DNA of 64,000 nt from UBA695 sp042691655 (GTDB lineage Bacteria; Verrucomicrobiota; Verrucomicrobiia; Chthoniobacterales; Chthoniobacteraceae). Location of the stretch: contig CP170506.1 of the NCBI GenBank assembly GCA_042691655.1, positions 2,294,001-2,358,000 on the forward strand, read 5' to 3'. The translations under genes and the position numbers were made by a program. Below the pieces are notes generated by a model. It ran no database searches. It was not told the DNA's origin and was given only the letters and a program-made list of their open reading frames with translations. Shown here in pieces: positions 40,439-48,776 of this stretch (position 1 is its first letter; each line of letters opens with the position of its first letter).

Positions 40439-42664
40439 GTGAAGATCACCGTCAATCTCGATACCCAGACCGTCATCACCCAGCCCTCGCCGTTGCGGTT
40501 CAAAGGCGGGTGTTTCAATCCGGTCGAGATTGGGTTCACGCACAGTTCCCAATCTGTGCGGATTCCGGAAGGGGCGGTAATCGAGTTTTCGCTCAAACCG
40601 AAAAATCAATGGACCGGCGGGTTGCTGGCATATCTGAACACCTTTGTGTTCGCCGCAGGGAACCTTTATTCGGGATCGCTCAACTGTGCCACCGCTGCCT
40701 TATTGACGGCGCTTGGGTTATCCGATCAAGTTCCCGCTAATGACGTGGCGCAGGTCGATGCCAGCGCGGAAGTGACGTGGAGTTTCGAAGGTGAAAAGTT
40801 CCGATCCATCACATTCTCCGCTACGATTGAGGCCCCGATCACGGACTTGAACGCCGCTGCGTCGCCAGATCCCGAGCTTTATCCGGCTCCTTCCGAAGTC
40901 GCCCGGAAGAGCAATATTCCAGTTGTCGGGACCGCGGCCCGTCTTGATGCTGGGGTGCCAAACGGTGCAGCCACGCTTGATGGAGATGGCAAGCTTTCAG
41001 GAATCCAAGTCCCCGATTCGCTTGCCTTGAAATCAGATATTGTCCCCAACGGGTCCAATCGGATTGTGATTGTGGACCGCTTCTCCCTTGCCACGCTCCC
41101 GACTATTGACGCCGACGGCAATTCGATCACTAAGGTCAATATTAGCGACGTGGTTCATCAGATTGGTGTCCAGGAAACCCAGCGCACGGCTGTTTTGAAT
41201 TTCAGGGACTACACCATCACAGATGATGACGTGAATAACGCGCCCTATATCCAGTTCTGCGATGAAAATTGGAATTGCGCCGGATTTGGCATCGTGGATT
41301 TTGGCGGTTCGGGTACGCTCATTTCCGCAACGGATTTTGCCTATGCGTTGGTCAATGCGATCAACTCCGGCGGTCTGAATGTTTCCGCCGATGTGACTGG
41401 AGATGGTCAACTTACCATCACAAGTAACACCACAGGACCGCTGCCTTCGGGTTGGAATTTCAGCCAGGATATCGATATCTCGACTTATTCCGAGACTGAG
41501 GGAGTATCCGCCCTGCCTCCCGGCGATTTCATCGTGGCCGACTTAAACAACCTCGGAAACGCCACTGGCTTCCAAGGCATAGGCGATACGGTCGATTTCC
41601 TAAGCGGCTACGGCGCACCTACATTGGATATTGGTGAGGAAGGCAACGGCTACGTGGACGAGAACAACGGCGATTTTTACCACCGCAACGCCAACGGTTG
41701 GAATTTCGTGCTCAATATCAAGGGGCCTCAAGGCGATAAAGGAGATCAAGGTGTTGCAGGACAAAATGCAATGAGAATTGCCGTGGGCGACAGCACGCAA
41801 ATCGGCCCGCTCCTATGGAAATGCAAGCCGCCTGCATATGCTGTCGGAACCCATCCGCAGGGCATCTGCTTTGATGGAACCAACATCTGGGTTACCAATA
41901 ACGGATCGAACAACGTAACCAAGCTCACGGCAATCACCGGGGCGGTGGTTGGAACTTACTCCGCTGGAACGGCACCGGTCGGGATTTGCTTTGACGGCAC
42001 CTATATCTGGGTGGCCAATAGCGGGAGCAATAATGTGACAAAGCTGACCGCCAGCACCGGAGGGGCAGTCGGCACCTATACGGTCGGTACCAGTCCTCAA
42101 TACCTCTGCTACGACGGCACGAACATTTGGGTAACGAATGCTGGCAGCAACAATGTCATGCAGCTTACGGCCAGTACCGGAACCATCGCGGGGACCTATG
42201 TCACGGATTCGAACCCTGCCGGAGTATGCTTCGATGGTACCAACATCTGGGTCGCTAACTGCAACTACACCACTCAGAGCCTGAGCAAATTTGTCGCCGC
42301 CACGGGCGTCCTTGTAGGCACCTATTCCTACAAATACAACGTGAACTCCCCCTTGGGGATCTGCTTTGACGGCACAAACATATGGACCGCCAACAGCGGT
42401 TCGTTTGGGGTATCCAAGATCGTAGCAAATACGGCTGCGTTTACAGCAGAATATTATACGGACACCGATCCGCCCTATTTGATCTGCTTTGATGGAACTT
42501 ACATTTGGGTGACTTACCAGGGTGGAACCATTCGAAAACTCTCTCCAACTAATGCCGCGGTCCTTGGACGCTACAAGGCGGGCAACGGTCCCCGGGGTAT
42601 TTGCTTCGATGGAACGTACCTTTGGGTGGCGAACTATTACGACAACACGGTAAGCCGACTCTGA
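40439..42664 (+). CDS. Tail fibre with collagen-like linker and seven-bladed beta-propeller tip
   Basis: A 741-residue protein with a GTG start set by the element. Residues about 1-130 form a virion-attachment domain (ITVNLDTQTVITQPSP...). A GDGKLSG fibre element and a long beta-rich shaft follow. A collagen-like stretch (GPQGDKGDQGVAGQN, about 429-443) leads to a C-terminal set of seven repeats of about 40 residues. Each has P..ICFDGT.IWV.N.GSNNVTKL...TG..VGTY, the NHL/YVTN-type beta-propeller pattern. The propeller is probably the receptor-binding tip; its ligand is unknown. Confidence 0.85.
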   Translation: MKITVNLDTQTVITQPSPLRFKGGCFNPVEIGFTHSSQSVRIPEGAVIEFSLKPKNQWTGGLLAYLNTFVFAAGNLYSGSLNCATAALLTALGLSDQVPANDVAQVDASAEVTWSFEGEKFRSITFSATIEAPITDLNAAASPDPELYPAPSEVARKSNIPVVGTAARLDAGVPNGAATLDGDGKLSGIQVPDSLALKSDIVPNGSNRIVIVDRFSLATLPTIDADGNSITKVNISDVVHQIGVQETQRTAVLNFRDYTITDDDVNNAPYIQFCDENWNCAGFGIVDFGGSGTLISATDFAYALVNAINSGGLNVSADVTGDGQLTITSNTTGPLPSGWNFSQDIDISTYSETEGVSALPPGDFIVADLNNLGNATGFQGIGDTVDFLSGYGAPTLDIGEEGNGYVDENNGDFYHRNANGWNFVLNIKGPQGDKGDQGVAGQNAMRIAVGDSTQIGPLLWKCKPPAYAVGTHPQGICFDGTNIWVTNNGSNNVTKLTAITGAVVGTYSAGTAPVGICFDGTYIWVANSGSNNVTKLTASTGGAVGTYTVGTSPQYLCYDGTNIWVTNAGSNNVMQLTASTGTIAGTYVTDSNPAGVCFDGTNIWVANCNYTTQSLSKFVAATGVLVGTYSYKYNVNSPLGICFDGTNIWTANSGSFGVSKIVANTAAFTAEYYTDTDPPYLICFDGTYIWVTYQGGTIRKLSPTNAAVLGRYKAGNGPRGICFDGTYLWVANYYDNTVSRL

Positions 42665-42669
42665 GCATT

Positions 42670-43125
42670 ATGAAATTCCTCATCACACCCAATTCTAAAG
42701 GAGCCTATATGACGGCGGGCGGTAACCCCGTGGATATCGTATCCTCCGAGCATGGCAAGGATTACGCTGACGAAGCAGCATTTGCCGCCGCATTCAAGCT
42801 CACGGCAAAGGATGCCTACGCGGCCAAGCAAACCGCCCTGACCAAGCTGCAAAAGGACTTCGAGGCTGATCTAGCCAAGGGATACACGGATAAGGAACTC
42901 GGGATCACCATTGCCATTGAGGACGGGGATCGCCAGCAGTTCAACGACCTCGAGCAGCATCTCGTCCGTAAAGCCGTTTCCGATGACCAGACCATGACAA
43001 TCAAGCTGCTTGACGGCAGCTTGTACCAGATTACCCGTGGCCAATTCCACCAGCTGCTAATCCGTGCTGGGGACTATTACCTGTCCCTGTGGAACACCAT
43101 GCAACAAAAGAAAATCACTTTATGA
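42670..43125 (+). CDS. Fibre-associated protein (DUF4376-like)
   Basis: A 151-residue protein just after the fibre. The C-terminal ITRGQFHQLLIRAGDYYLSL is a signature of small proteins after tail fibres (DUF4376 and tail fibre assembly types). The middle is helical and Ala/Lys-rich. It may help fold or mount the fibre. A decayed copy of its last 25 codons lies at 43772. It overlaps the next start as ATGA. Confidence 0.65.
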   Translation: MKFLITPNSKGAYMTAGGNPVDIVSSEHGKDYADEAAFAAAFKLTAKDAYAAKQTALTKLQKDFEADLAKGYTDKELGITIAIEDGDRQQFNDLEQHLVRKAVSDDQTMTIKLLDGSLYQITRGQFHQLLIRAGDYYLSLWNTMQQKKITL

Positions 43126-43406
43126 GCCCCATCCCCGATCCTCTCCATAACCTTGAACTGCATTGCGAACTTTGCCGGGAAGATGTCCGCGACCGGATTG
43201 CCGTAGTCGACAGGCGTCTCCTCGCATTGGAGATTATCGTGCGAGGTGAAAATGGACACAATGGGATGAAAAGCCAGCTAAACAAGCTTTGCGAGCGGTT
43301 CGATCAGTTTGAAAAGAAGGCCATCCGGCTTATCGCCATTGGGACTGCATTGCCGGGGATTGTAGTCGGCGTCCTGGCGGTGCTGCGGTTTATTGGAAAG
43401 CTCTGA
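43122..43406 (+). CDS. XhlA-like membrane protein
   Basis: A 94-residue protein. A charged coiled coil (RRLLALEIIVRGENGHNGMK, LNKLCERFDQFEKKAIRL) leads to a C-terminal transmembrane helix (GTALPGIVVGVLAVLRFIG). This is the layout of XhlA-type lysis and membrane-attachment proteins. It is the last intact phage gene on the plus strand. A degraded second copy of its sequence follows 0.5 kb downstream. Confidence 0.65.
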   Translation: MSPIPDPLHNLELHCELCREDVRDRIAVVDRRLLALEIIVRGENGHNGMKSQLNKLCERFDQFEKKAIRLIAIGTALPGIVVGVLAVLRFIGKL

Positions 43407-43507
43407 ACTCACCTCCTGTTCAAAGAAGGATGTGCGCAAGTAAGCGTCACCCTCGGCATCAACAAATATGGGCAACAGGGATTGGGTTGCGAGAGCTCAT
43501 TGGCCAA

Positions 43508-43726
43508 TCACTGCCGCCCATCCTCCTGGCCTCTATCCTTGATCCACTTGCGAATCCACTTCGGATGCGTTTTCCCTTTATAAAATGGAGCCCCTTCATT
43601 CCTCGCATCTCGAACAAAGCCTATTGAGACCGCCAATTTTTTGGCTATCTCTTTCATGCTATATAGCTTGGTTTGGGGGCCTTTTGCTTGTTCTCCGTTG
43701 TTATTTGAAATTTTTTGTTTACTCAT
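43508..43726 (-). CDS. Small HTH protein, paralogue of the left-end gene
   Basis: A 72-residue protein. The HTH (LYSMKEIAKKLAVSIGFVRD) plus NEGAPFYKGKTHPKWIRKWIKD matches the gene at 7728-7964 residue for residue at many positions. It is on the minus strand at the right end of the phage block. The ATG at 43726 gives the same length as its paralogue; an upstream TTG is possible. Perhaps an excisionase-like or regulatory protein. Confidence 0.65.
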   Translation of the reverse strand: MSKQKISNNNGEQAKGPQTKLYSMKEIAKKLAVSIGFVRDARNEGAPFYKGKTHPKWIRKWIKDRGQEDGRQ

Positions 43727-43771
43727 TCTGTGCGCAGGTAAATCATTTTCGATATATGGTCGTGGCGATTC

Positions 43772-44090
43772 AACGCCATCGGTCAACTAATCATTCGCAC
43801 CGGAGACTACTACCCGTCGCTTCAAAACGACCCGCAGAAAAAAATTTCGCTCGATCATCGTTGCGGCTAAGCAACTACGTGCACTGGCGCGCAACGCTAT
43901 CGAAATAAGCCGTAACCATCAACACCCAGAAAGCGTGTCATAGGCAGAGAGGAAGCCAACGCAGATCCTCTGCGAGCGCTTCGAATAATTCTTGCGTAAA
44001 GCAATCCGGCTAACCAAAACGGCATTACCATGGGCTTCGCCTATTTGGGCGTGTTAAAGTTTCTCGAGATGCTAAGGGACAGATTTCGAT
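43772..44090 (+). pseudogene. Decayed copy of the last two phage genes
   Basis: Reading from 43772, one frame gives GQLIIRTGDYYPSLQNDPQKKIS, matching the end of the fibre-associated gene (LLIRAGDYYLSLWNTMQQKKIT). About 100 bp further, near 43961-44070, another stretch reads LCERFE then FLRKAIRL and TALP with stops, matching the XhlA-like protein. Several stops and indels are present. It is a remnant of a second, related phage end or of a local duplication. Confidence 0.7.
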
Positions 44091-44110
44091 TGGATGGCTG
44101 TTTCAAAGAA

Positions 44111-44141
44111 CAGCGGCCATAGCATTTCACTATGGCCGCTG
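44111..44141 (-). terminator. Hairpin at the 3' end of the PEP-CTERM gene
   Basis: A perfect 12-bp stem, CAGCGGCCATAG / CTATGGCCGCTG, with a 7-nt loop, 46 bp after the stop of the minus-strand gene. The T-run on the minus strand is weak, so termination is likely but not certain. Confidence 0.65.
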
Positions 44142-44187
44142 AATTCTATCTCCACTGTTTTAACGCTGGAACCCTTGATTTGTTCTT

Positions 44188-46008
44188 CTAATCGACCTCG
44201 CGGTGGCGCAGACGCTGACCGAAAGCGAGCATGCCTATTCCGCCCATCACCATCGCCCAAGTACTGGGTTCAGGAACAACCGTCAGGGTCACATCGTTGC
44301 TATAACCGTCACCCTCGGTGCTGGATGTGTAGCTTAAGAGGTATTCCGTGCTGCCTACCGTAAACGTATAGTTGGAGTTCGAGGTGAGCGTGTAGGTGGA
44401 GCCGCTTGTGATGAGCGTGACGAAGTATCCCGTCGTCGTGCCGCTGCCAGTGTTGTCGATGAGGGTGATCGTGCTGCCCACCGTCAAGCTGCTCAGTGTG
44501 GAAAGGTCCAACGTACCGGCGAGGGTTACGTTCCCGCTAACCTGCACTTGGTCATAGGAGGTTCCCGCAACCGTTCCGCTCACTTCCGCCACCAGTGTGG
44601 ACAAGGCATCCGTGCTGAAGTTGCCTTGGACCTTCGTGATCCCGGAGCTGTTGCCGGAATCAAGCGTGCCGCTAGTCAATGTGAGGTTGCCCGTGACCGT
44701 GCTGTTGCCTTTAAGCAAGCCGCTGACGTTGGCGCTTCCATCAATGGCGCCATTGGCGTTCAACGTGGCTCCCGCAGAGACCGTTAGTACGCTGGTGGAT
44801 TTGGTACTGCCGCTCAATGTGGTGGTTCCGCTCGCCACGGTCACACTGCTGGCGATGTTGTAGCCTTTCAGGGTGCTAGTGCCTTTGAGCGTGGTGGCTC
44901 CCAAGCTCAGTCCGCTGCCGTTAATAGTAGCGCTCGTGCCGCTGACGGTGCCGTTGATCGTTCCCGAGCCGCTCAGAGCACCCCCGGTGAGGCTGACGTT
45001 CTTCGTCAGTGCAGTCGAGGAGTTGTAGGCAAACGAGCCGCTAGTCCCAACCGAAATCCCGCTCGTGTTATTGATGCTGCCGCTGCCGCTGATCTCCAAC
45101 ACACCCGCGCTAACGGTCGTCGTACCCGAATAGGTACTCACCCCGGAGAGAGTCTGAGTACCCGAGCCAGCCTTCGTTACATTTAATGTCCCCCCCGTCC
45201 CGTCGCTCAATATTGTCGTTGCAGAATAAGAAGTGCCAGCCGCCGTTTCGATCACAATCGTTGCCACATTCGACCCCGAATAGGTACCATCAACCACCGC
45301 CGAACCGTTAATCGTAGCAGCCGATCCGCTCGTCTGCGAAATTCCACTTACCGTTGCTGTACGGGCATACGGCGCCATACTATTATTATAGTTAACATTG
45401 ATCAAATTGATTACCTTTGTCCCGTCGCCGGAGAACGTCAGAAGTCCAAGATTATAGTCATTATTGACGTTCATGGAAACCGTAGTCGTATTCCCTGCCG
45501 TAGGTGCCATCGTAATACCTGAGGTTATGTTCAGGTTTTCCAGTTTTCTGCTGGTGGTGCCGAACATGAAAGTGCCTTTTGCAGTCCCAGCACTCGCCAT
45601 GTCTACCGTGCCGATTGTTACGGAAAGCTGATAAGCTGCCGAATACGTGTCATTCCCATAAAACGACACCGGATTGCTATTTTGATCCGACTTTGTCAGC
45701 GTTCCGATATTCATACTATAGGAACCGGTACTTGCTGCCTGAAACGTATAGGTTCCCGCATTGTTGTTTACGTAAAGATTCCCCACTGACACAGCTCCGT
45801 CGATCAGGACATTCAATTTTCCCGTTCCAGAGATCACCGCATTATCGTTGGAGCTCAGCGGCGGCCCCCCTGCGCTCCAGTTGCTCGTAGTACTCCACGT
45901 TCCTGAGCCTACATTAAGAGCCCATGTGTAAGTGCCGGCCATGGCATCGAAATCCCCCAACACGCCAAGTATGACCACCAAACAGAAATAACGAATTGGC
46001 TTATTCAT
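44188..46008 (-). CDS. PEP-CTERM surface protein with autotransporter-type beta repeats
   Basis: A 606-residue exported protein starting at the ATG at 46008, with a signal peptide (IRYFCLVVILGVLGDFDAMAG). The body is rich in Gly/Ser/Thr and predicts a parallel beta-helix, with a PATR-like repeat (VTKAGSGTQTLSGVSTYSGT). The C-terminus is the PEP-CTERM signal: VPEPSTWAMVMGGIGMLAFG then RLRHREVD. It is probably processed by exosortase and exported to the outer surface. Common in Verrucomicrobia. An upstream open frame to 46425 is not supported. Confidence 0.88.
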   Translation of the reverse strand: MNKPIRYFCLVVILGVLGDFDAMAGTYTWALNVGSGTWSTTSNWSAGGPPLSSNDNAVISGTGKLNVLIDGAVSVGNLYVNNNAGTYTFQAASTGSYSMNIGTLTKSDQNSNPVSFYGNDTYSAAYQLSVTIGTVDMASAGTAKGTFMFGTTSRKLENLNITSGITMAPTAGNTTTVSMNVNNDYNLGLLTFSGDGTKVINLINVNYNNSMAPYARTATVSGISQTSGSAATINGSAVVDGTYSGSNVATIVIETAAGTSYSATTILSDGTGGTLNVTKAGSGTQTLSGVSTYSGTTTVSAGVLEISGSGSINNTSGISVGTSGSFAYNSSTALTKNVSLTGGALSGSGTINGTVSGTSATINGSGLSLGATTLKGTSTLKGYNIASSVTVASGTTTLSGSTKSTSVLTVSAGATLNANGAIDGSANVSGLLKGNSTVTGNLTLTSGTLDSGNSSGITKVQGNFSTDALSTLVAEVSGTVAGTSYDQVQVSGNVTLAGTLDLSTLSSLTVGSTITLIDNTGSGTTTGYFVTLITSGSTYTLTSNSNYTFTVGSTEYLLSYTSSTEGDGYSNDVTLTVVPEPSTWAMVMGGIGMLAFGQRLRHREVD

Positions 46009-46635
46009 AATAGTCACATTCAATAATGGGTAATTTTTATTTGACCTTGCGTGCTTCAGATAATGATGGCCTGCTCCGCAGGCTTCCCAGACGCCCAATT
46101 GGATCCGATCTATGAGCCTGGCAATCGCCACTCCTAGGTTTGGCCAACAGGAAGGAGCATCCGGTAAAACAGGCGAAAACCGAGTAGAATTACCCGCGTT
46201 GAGGCCGCAACCATGAAGAAACCGAGGCCGTGAATCGGCCAAATATTTTGTTGTTTTTATTTTCATAACAGGGGAAATAACGCCCGACTTTTTCAAGGAA
46301 TCCGCCTTTTTGCAAGCGAAATGTATTACAAATACACAATTTATCCTTTGGCAGTCTCCAATTTTTCGGCGTGGTTTGGCCAATAGGAGCGCGAACACCT
46401 TGATACAAAGCTGATTACGAAGCATATTGTGGTAGAATCGTTGTTCTTTTAAGCCAAATCTTGCGAGAGACTTTCAAGACTGAAAAATTTGCATTGTAGC
46501 ACAATTTTTTTGCGATGAAAATTCCCGACTTTCATGCCGAATTACAGATAATCTTTGTTTAAATGAGCGGTTTTTCAAAAAAATTCACTGGAAATCGCTT
46601 GATATGTTAAACAAATCTTCGCATTCTTCGCTCTG
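46009..46635. promoter_or_regulatory. Divergent intergenic region with operator-like sites
   Basis: About 630 bp without a convincing gene between the PEP-CTERM and regulator genes. TTTGTTTAA (46554-46562) and TTAAACAAATC (46607-46617) form an inverted pair. The latter is repeated exactly before the second regulator at 63552-63562. Likely autoregulatory operators for the GntR/LacI-type proteins. Confidence 0.45.
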
Positions 46636-47739
46636 ATGCAATCAGAACCCTCCACCAAGCAAGAAATGATCTTTTCAAGCCTTCAGAGCCGAATTGTGAG
46701 GGGCGAATGGGGGTTTGGTGCGCAAATTCCCACCGAAGACGAACTAGCTGCTGAGTTCCATTGCAGCAGGGGCACGGTTGGCCGCGCCGTGGCGCGTCTG
46801 GTACAAGAAGGCTTGGTCGAACGCAAAACCCGGATGGGCACGAGGGTGATCAGGAACTCGATAATCCCCCACAACACCGCCACTATCGACCTGGATGCGT
46901 GTGCATTCATTTATCCCGCCGACCAGCATGAAGGCGTGTGGAGAACGGGACGCGGCTTTGAGCGCGCCGCCTATGCCGCCGAACGCCGAACGCTTATGCT
47001 ATCCACGGGAAGCGATTTCCGGAAAGAGGCGGAGATTGTCGGTCGTCTGGCAGAGTTCGACGTTAAGGGAGCCGTGCTCTTTCCCGTGACTCTTGACCCC
47101 AGCCAAATGATCTATTACGCCCAGATGATTCACTCCTGCCCGTTCCCGGTCGTGCTGGTGGAACTCAATATCGCGGGCCTCGGTCGGCCATCGGTGGTTG
47201 TCGATGGCTTACACGCCGGATACACAATGACCCGGCATTTGCTGCGCCAGGGAGCGAAACGGATTGGATTTTTTGCGAATTATGCGTGGACTTCCAGTAT
47301 TCGGGATCGCTACTTAGGCTATCGCCAGGCGCTCGAAGACGCGGGATTACCCGAAAATAGAGAATGGGTCATGATGGAACCGACCATGACGCCAAATTTC
47401 GAAGATCCGTTCGAGGAAACGATCGCGCTGGGCTCTCGTTATCTGGAAAAATCCGGGGATCTCGAAGGTGTCGTTTGCAGCTCCGACTACTGTGCGCTGG
47501 GCGTTATTCGATCTGCCCAAGCCCGGGGGATCAGCGTGCCGGAATCGCTCAAAGTCACGGGGGTTGACGACTTTGCCATTGCGGCTTCAAGCAAGATCCC
47601 TCTAACCACCTACCATGTGCGCTACGAAGACATAGGCATCAAGGCTTTTGAAACACTAAATACCCTGATGAGAGGCGAGCCCTTGGACTTTCTCGAAATT
47701 CAGGTCCGGGGCGAACTCGTTGCCCGGCAAAGCGCTTAG
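46636..47739 (+). CDS. GntR-type DNA-binding / LacI-type sensor transcriptional regulator
   Basis: A 367-residue protein. Residues 1-75 form a GntR winged helix (QSRIVRGEWGFGAQIPTEDE, LAAEFHCSRGTVGRAVARLV). The rest is a LacI-type periplasmic-binding fold: YPADQHEGVWRTG, VDGLHAGYTMTRHLLRQGAK, RIGFFANY, VCSSDYCALGVIRSA, PESLKVTGVDDFAIA, PLTTYHV. It should bind a sugar-type effector and control the downstream oxidoreductase and glycosidase genes. It is a close paralogue of the partial gene at 63565. Confidence 0.9.
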   Translation: MQSEPSTKQEMIFSSLQSRIVRGEWGFGAQIPTEDELAAEFHCSRGTVGRAVARLVQEGLVERKTRMGTRVIRNSIIPHNTATIDLDACAFIYPADQHEGVWRTGRGFERAAYAAERRTLMLSTGSDFRKEAEIVGRLAEFDVKGAVLFPVTLDPSQMIYYAQMIHSCPFPVVLVELNIAGLGRPSVVVDGLHAGYTMTRHLLRQGAKRIGFFANYAWTSSIRDRYLGYRQALEDAGLPENREWVMMEPTMTPNFEDPFEETIALGSRYLEKSGDLEGVVCSSDYCALGVIRSAQARGISVPESLKVTGVDDFAIAASSKIPLTTYHVRYEDIGIKAFETLNTLMRGEPLDFLEIQVRGELVARQSA

Positions 47740-47768
47740 CGGCGTTACCGCTTTTGAAAAACACCATC

Positions 47769-48773
47769 ATGAATTCATCATTAAGATTAGCGATTGTCGG
47801 AACGGGGCAGGTCGCCACCGGAAACTATCTGCCCGTTCTGCGGGAACAAAAAGACGTTGTTCTTGGAATGTACAATCGCGACCCGTCCAAAGCGGAAAAG
47901 GCGGCCAACGCATTCAACGGCGAGCACCTTGCTTCCATAGAAGCGGTCGCAAAATGGAACCCGGCATCCGTGTTCGTACTCACCAGCGAGTCCGCCCGGT
48001 TTGGAATCGTTATGGAGTTGATCCGGCTAGGCGTGAAGCGGATTTTCTGCGAGAAGCCGTTGGTCGCCCAGCAGGGGCAAGCCCACGTTACAGAAGACGA
48101 CTTTCATTGCGCAAAAACGATGCTGGAAACTGCACGGGAAAACGAATGCCAAGTGGCGATGAATTTCAATTACCGCGCATTTGACCAAACGATAAAGGCA
48201 AAGAAGATCGCTGCGGAACGAAACTTTGGAAAAGTCACCCAGATAGCGGGGCAAGTTCACTATGCCTGTTGGAGTCACTGTATTGATCTGGTGCACTATC
48301 TTGCCGGCCCGATGGAAGAAATGACCGCTCTCTCCGGAACGGTCGATCGCCAGGGTCAGGGCGCCATTCTGGCGCCCGACGTTGCAGCCGTCTTTCGGAT
48401 GGAGAACCAGGCCATGGGCACATTGATCGGAACAGCCGGCATGAAATGGCAACATCCATTATTTGAGATGATTTTTAGCTTTGAAAATGGCCGCATCCAT
48501 ATGCGCGACATCGATGGCGATCTCGAGGTGCTTGATGGCTCAAGCCCTTTAATGGAGCGCTACTCACAGGTCCGCGACAATTCCCGCTGGGATCATTACG
48601 GTGCGTCTTTTGGAAAAGCCATACCCGCCTATCTCAATTCCATCCGCAACGCAACCGAACCGCCTGTCAGCGGGATGGACGGCCTGCGCGAACTGCAAGC
48701 CGAAGCCGCTATGAAGCGTTCTATCGCCAGCCATCGCCCCGTCCGCGTGCAAGTTGAATTTCCCTTACTCTAA
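47769..48773 (+). CDS. Gfo/Idh/MocA-family oxidoreductase
   Basis: A 334-residue NAD(P)-dependent enzyme. The N-terminal Rossmann motif (RLAIVGTGQVATGNY) and the CEKPLVAQQ motif define the family, and the C-terminal domain is a sheet-rich substrate-binding half. It oxidises or reduces sugar alcohols, ketosugars or similar. The ATG at 47769 is preferred over a TTG at 47754. The following dehydrogenase starts 3 bp after its stop. Probably catabolism of a sugar derivative. Confidence 0.88.
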   Translation: MNSSLRLAIVGTGQVATGNYLPVLREQKDVVLGMYNRDPSKAEKAANAFNGEHLASIEAVAKWNPASVFVLTSESARFGIVMELIRLGVKRIFCEKPLVAQQGQAHVTEDDFHCAKTMLETARENECQVAMNFNYRAFDQTIKAKKIAAERNFGKVTQIAGQVHYACWSHCIDLVHYLAGPMEEMTALSGTVDRQGQGAILAPDVAAVFRMENQAMGTLIGTAGMKWQHPLFEMIFSFENGRIHMRDIDGDLEVLDGSSPLMERYSQVRDNSRWDHYGASFGKAIPAYLNSIRNATEPPVSGMDGLRELQAEAAMKRSIASHRPVRVQVEFPLL

Positions 48774-48776
48774 ATT

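Noticed and set aside
400..44100. Attachment sites of the prophage
   Set aside because: Large serine recombinases share only a 2-bp core between attL and attR, so the ends cannot be defined from this sequence alone.
44188..46425. 139-residue N-terminal extension of the PEP-CTERM protein
   Set aside because: The signal peptide begins at 46008 and the upstream codons have no export or domain features.
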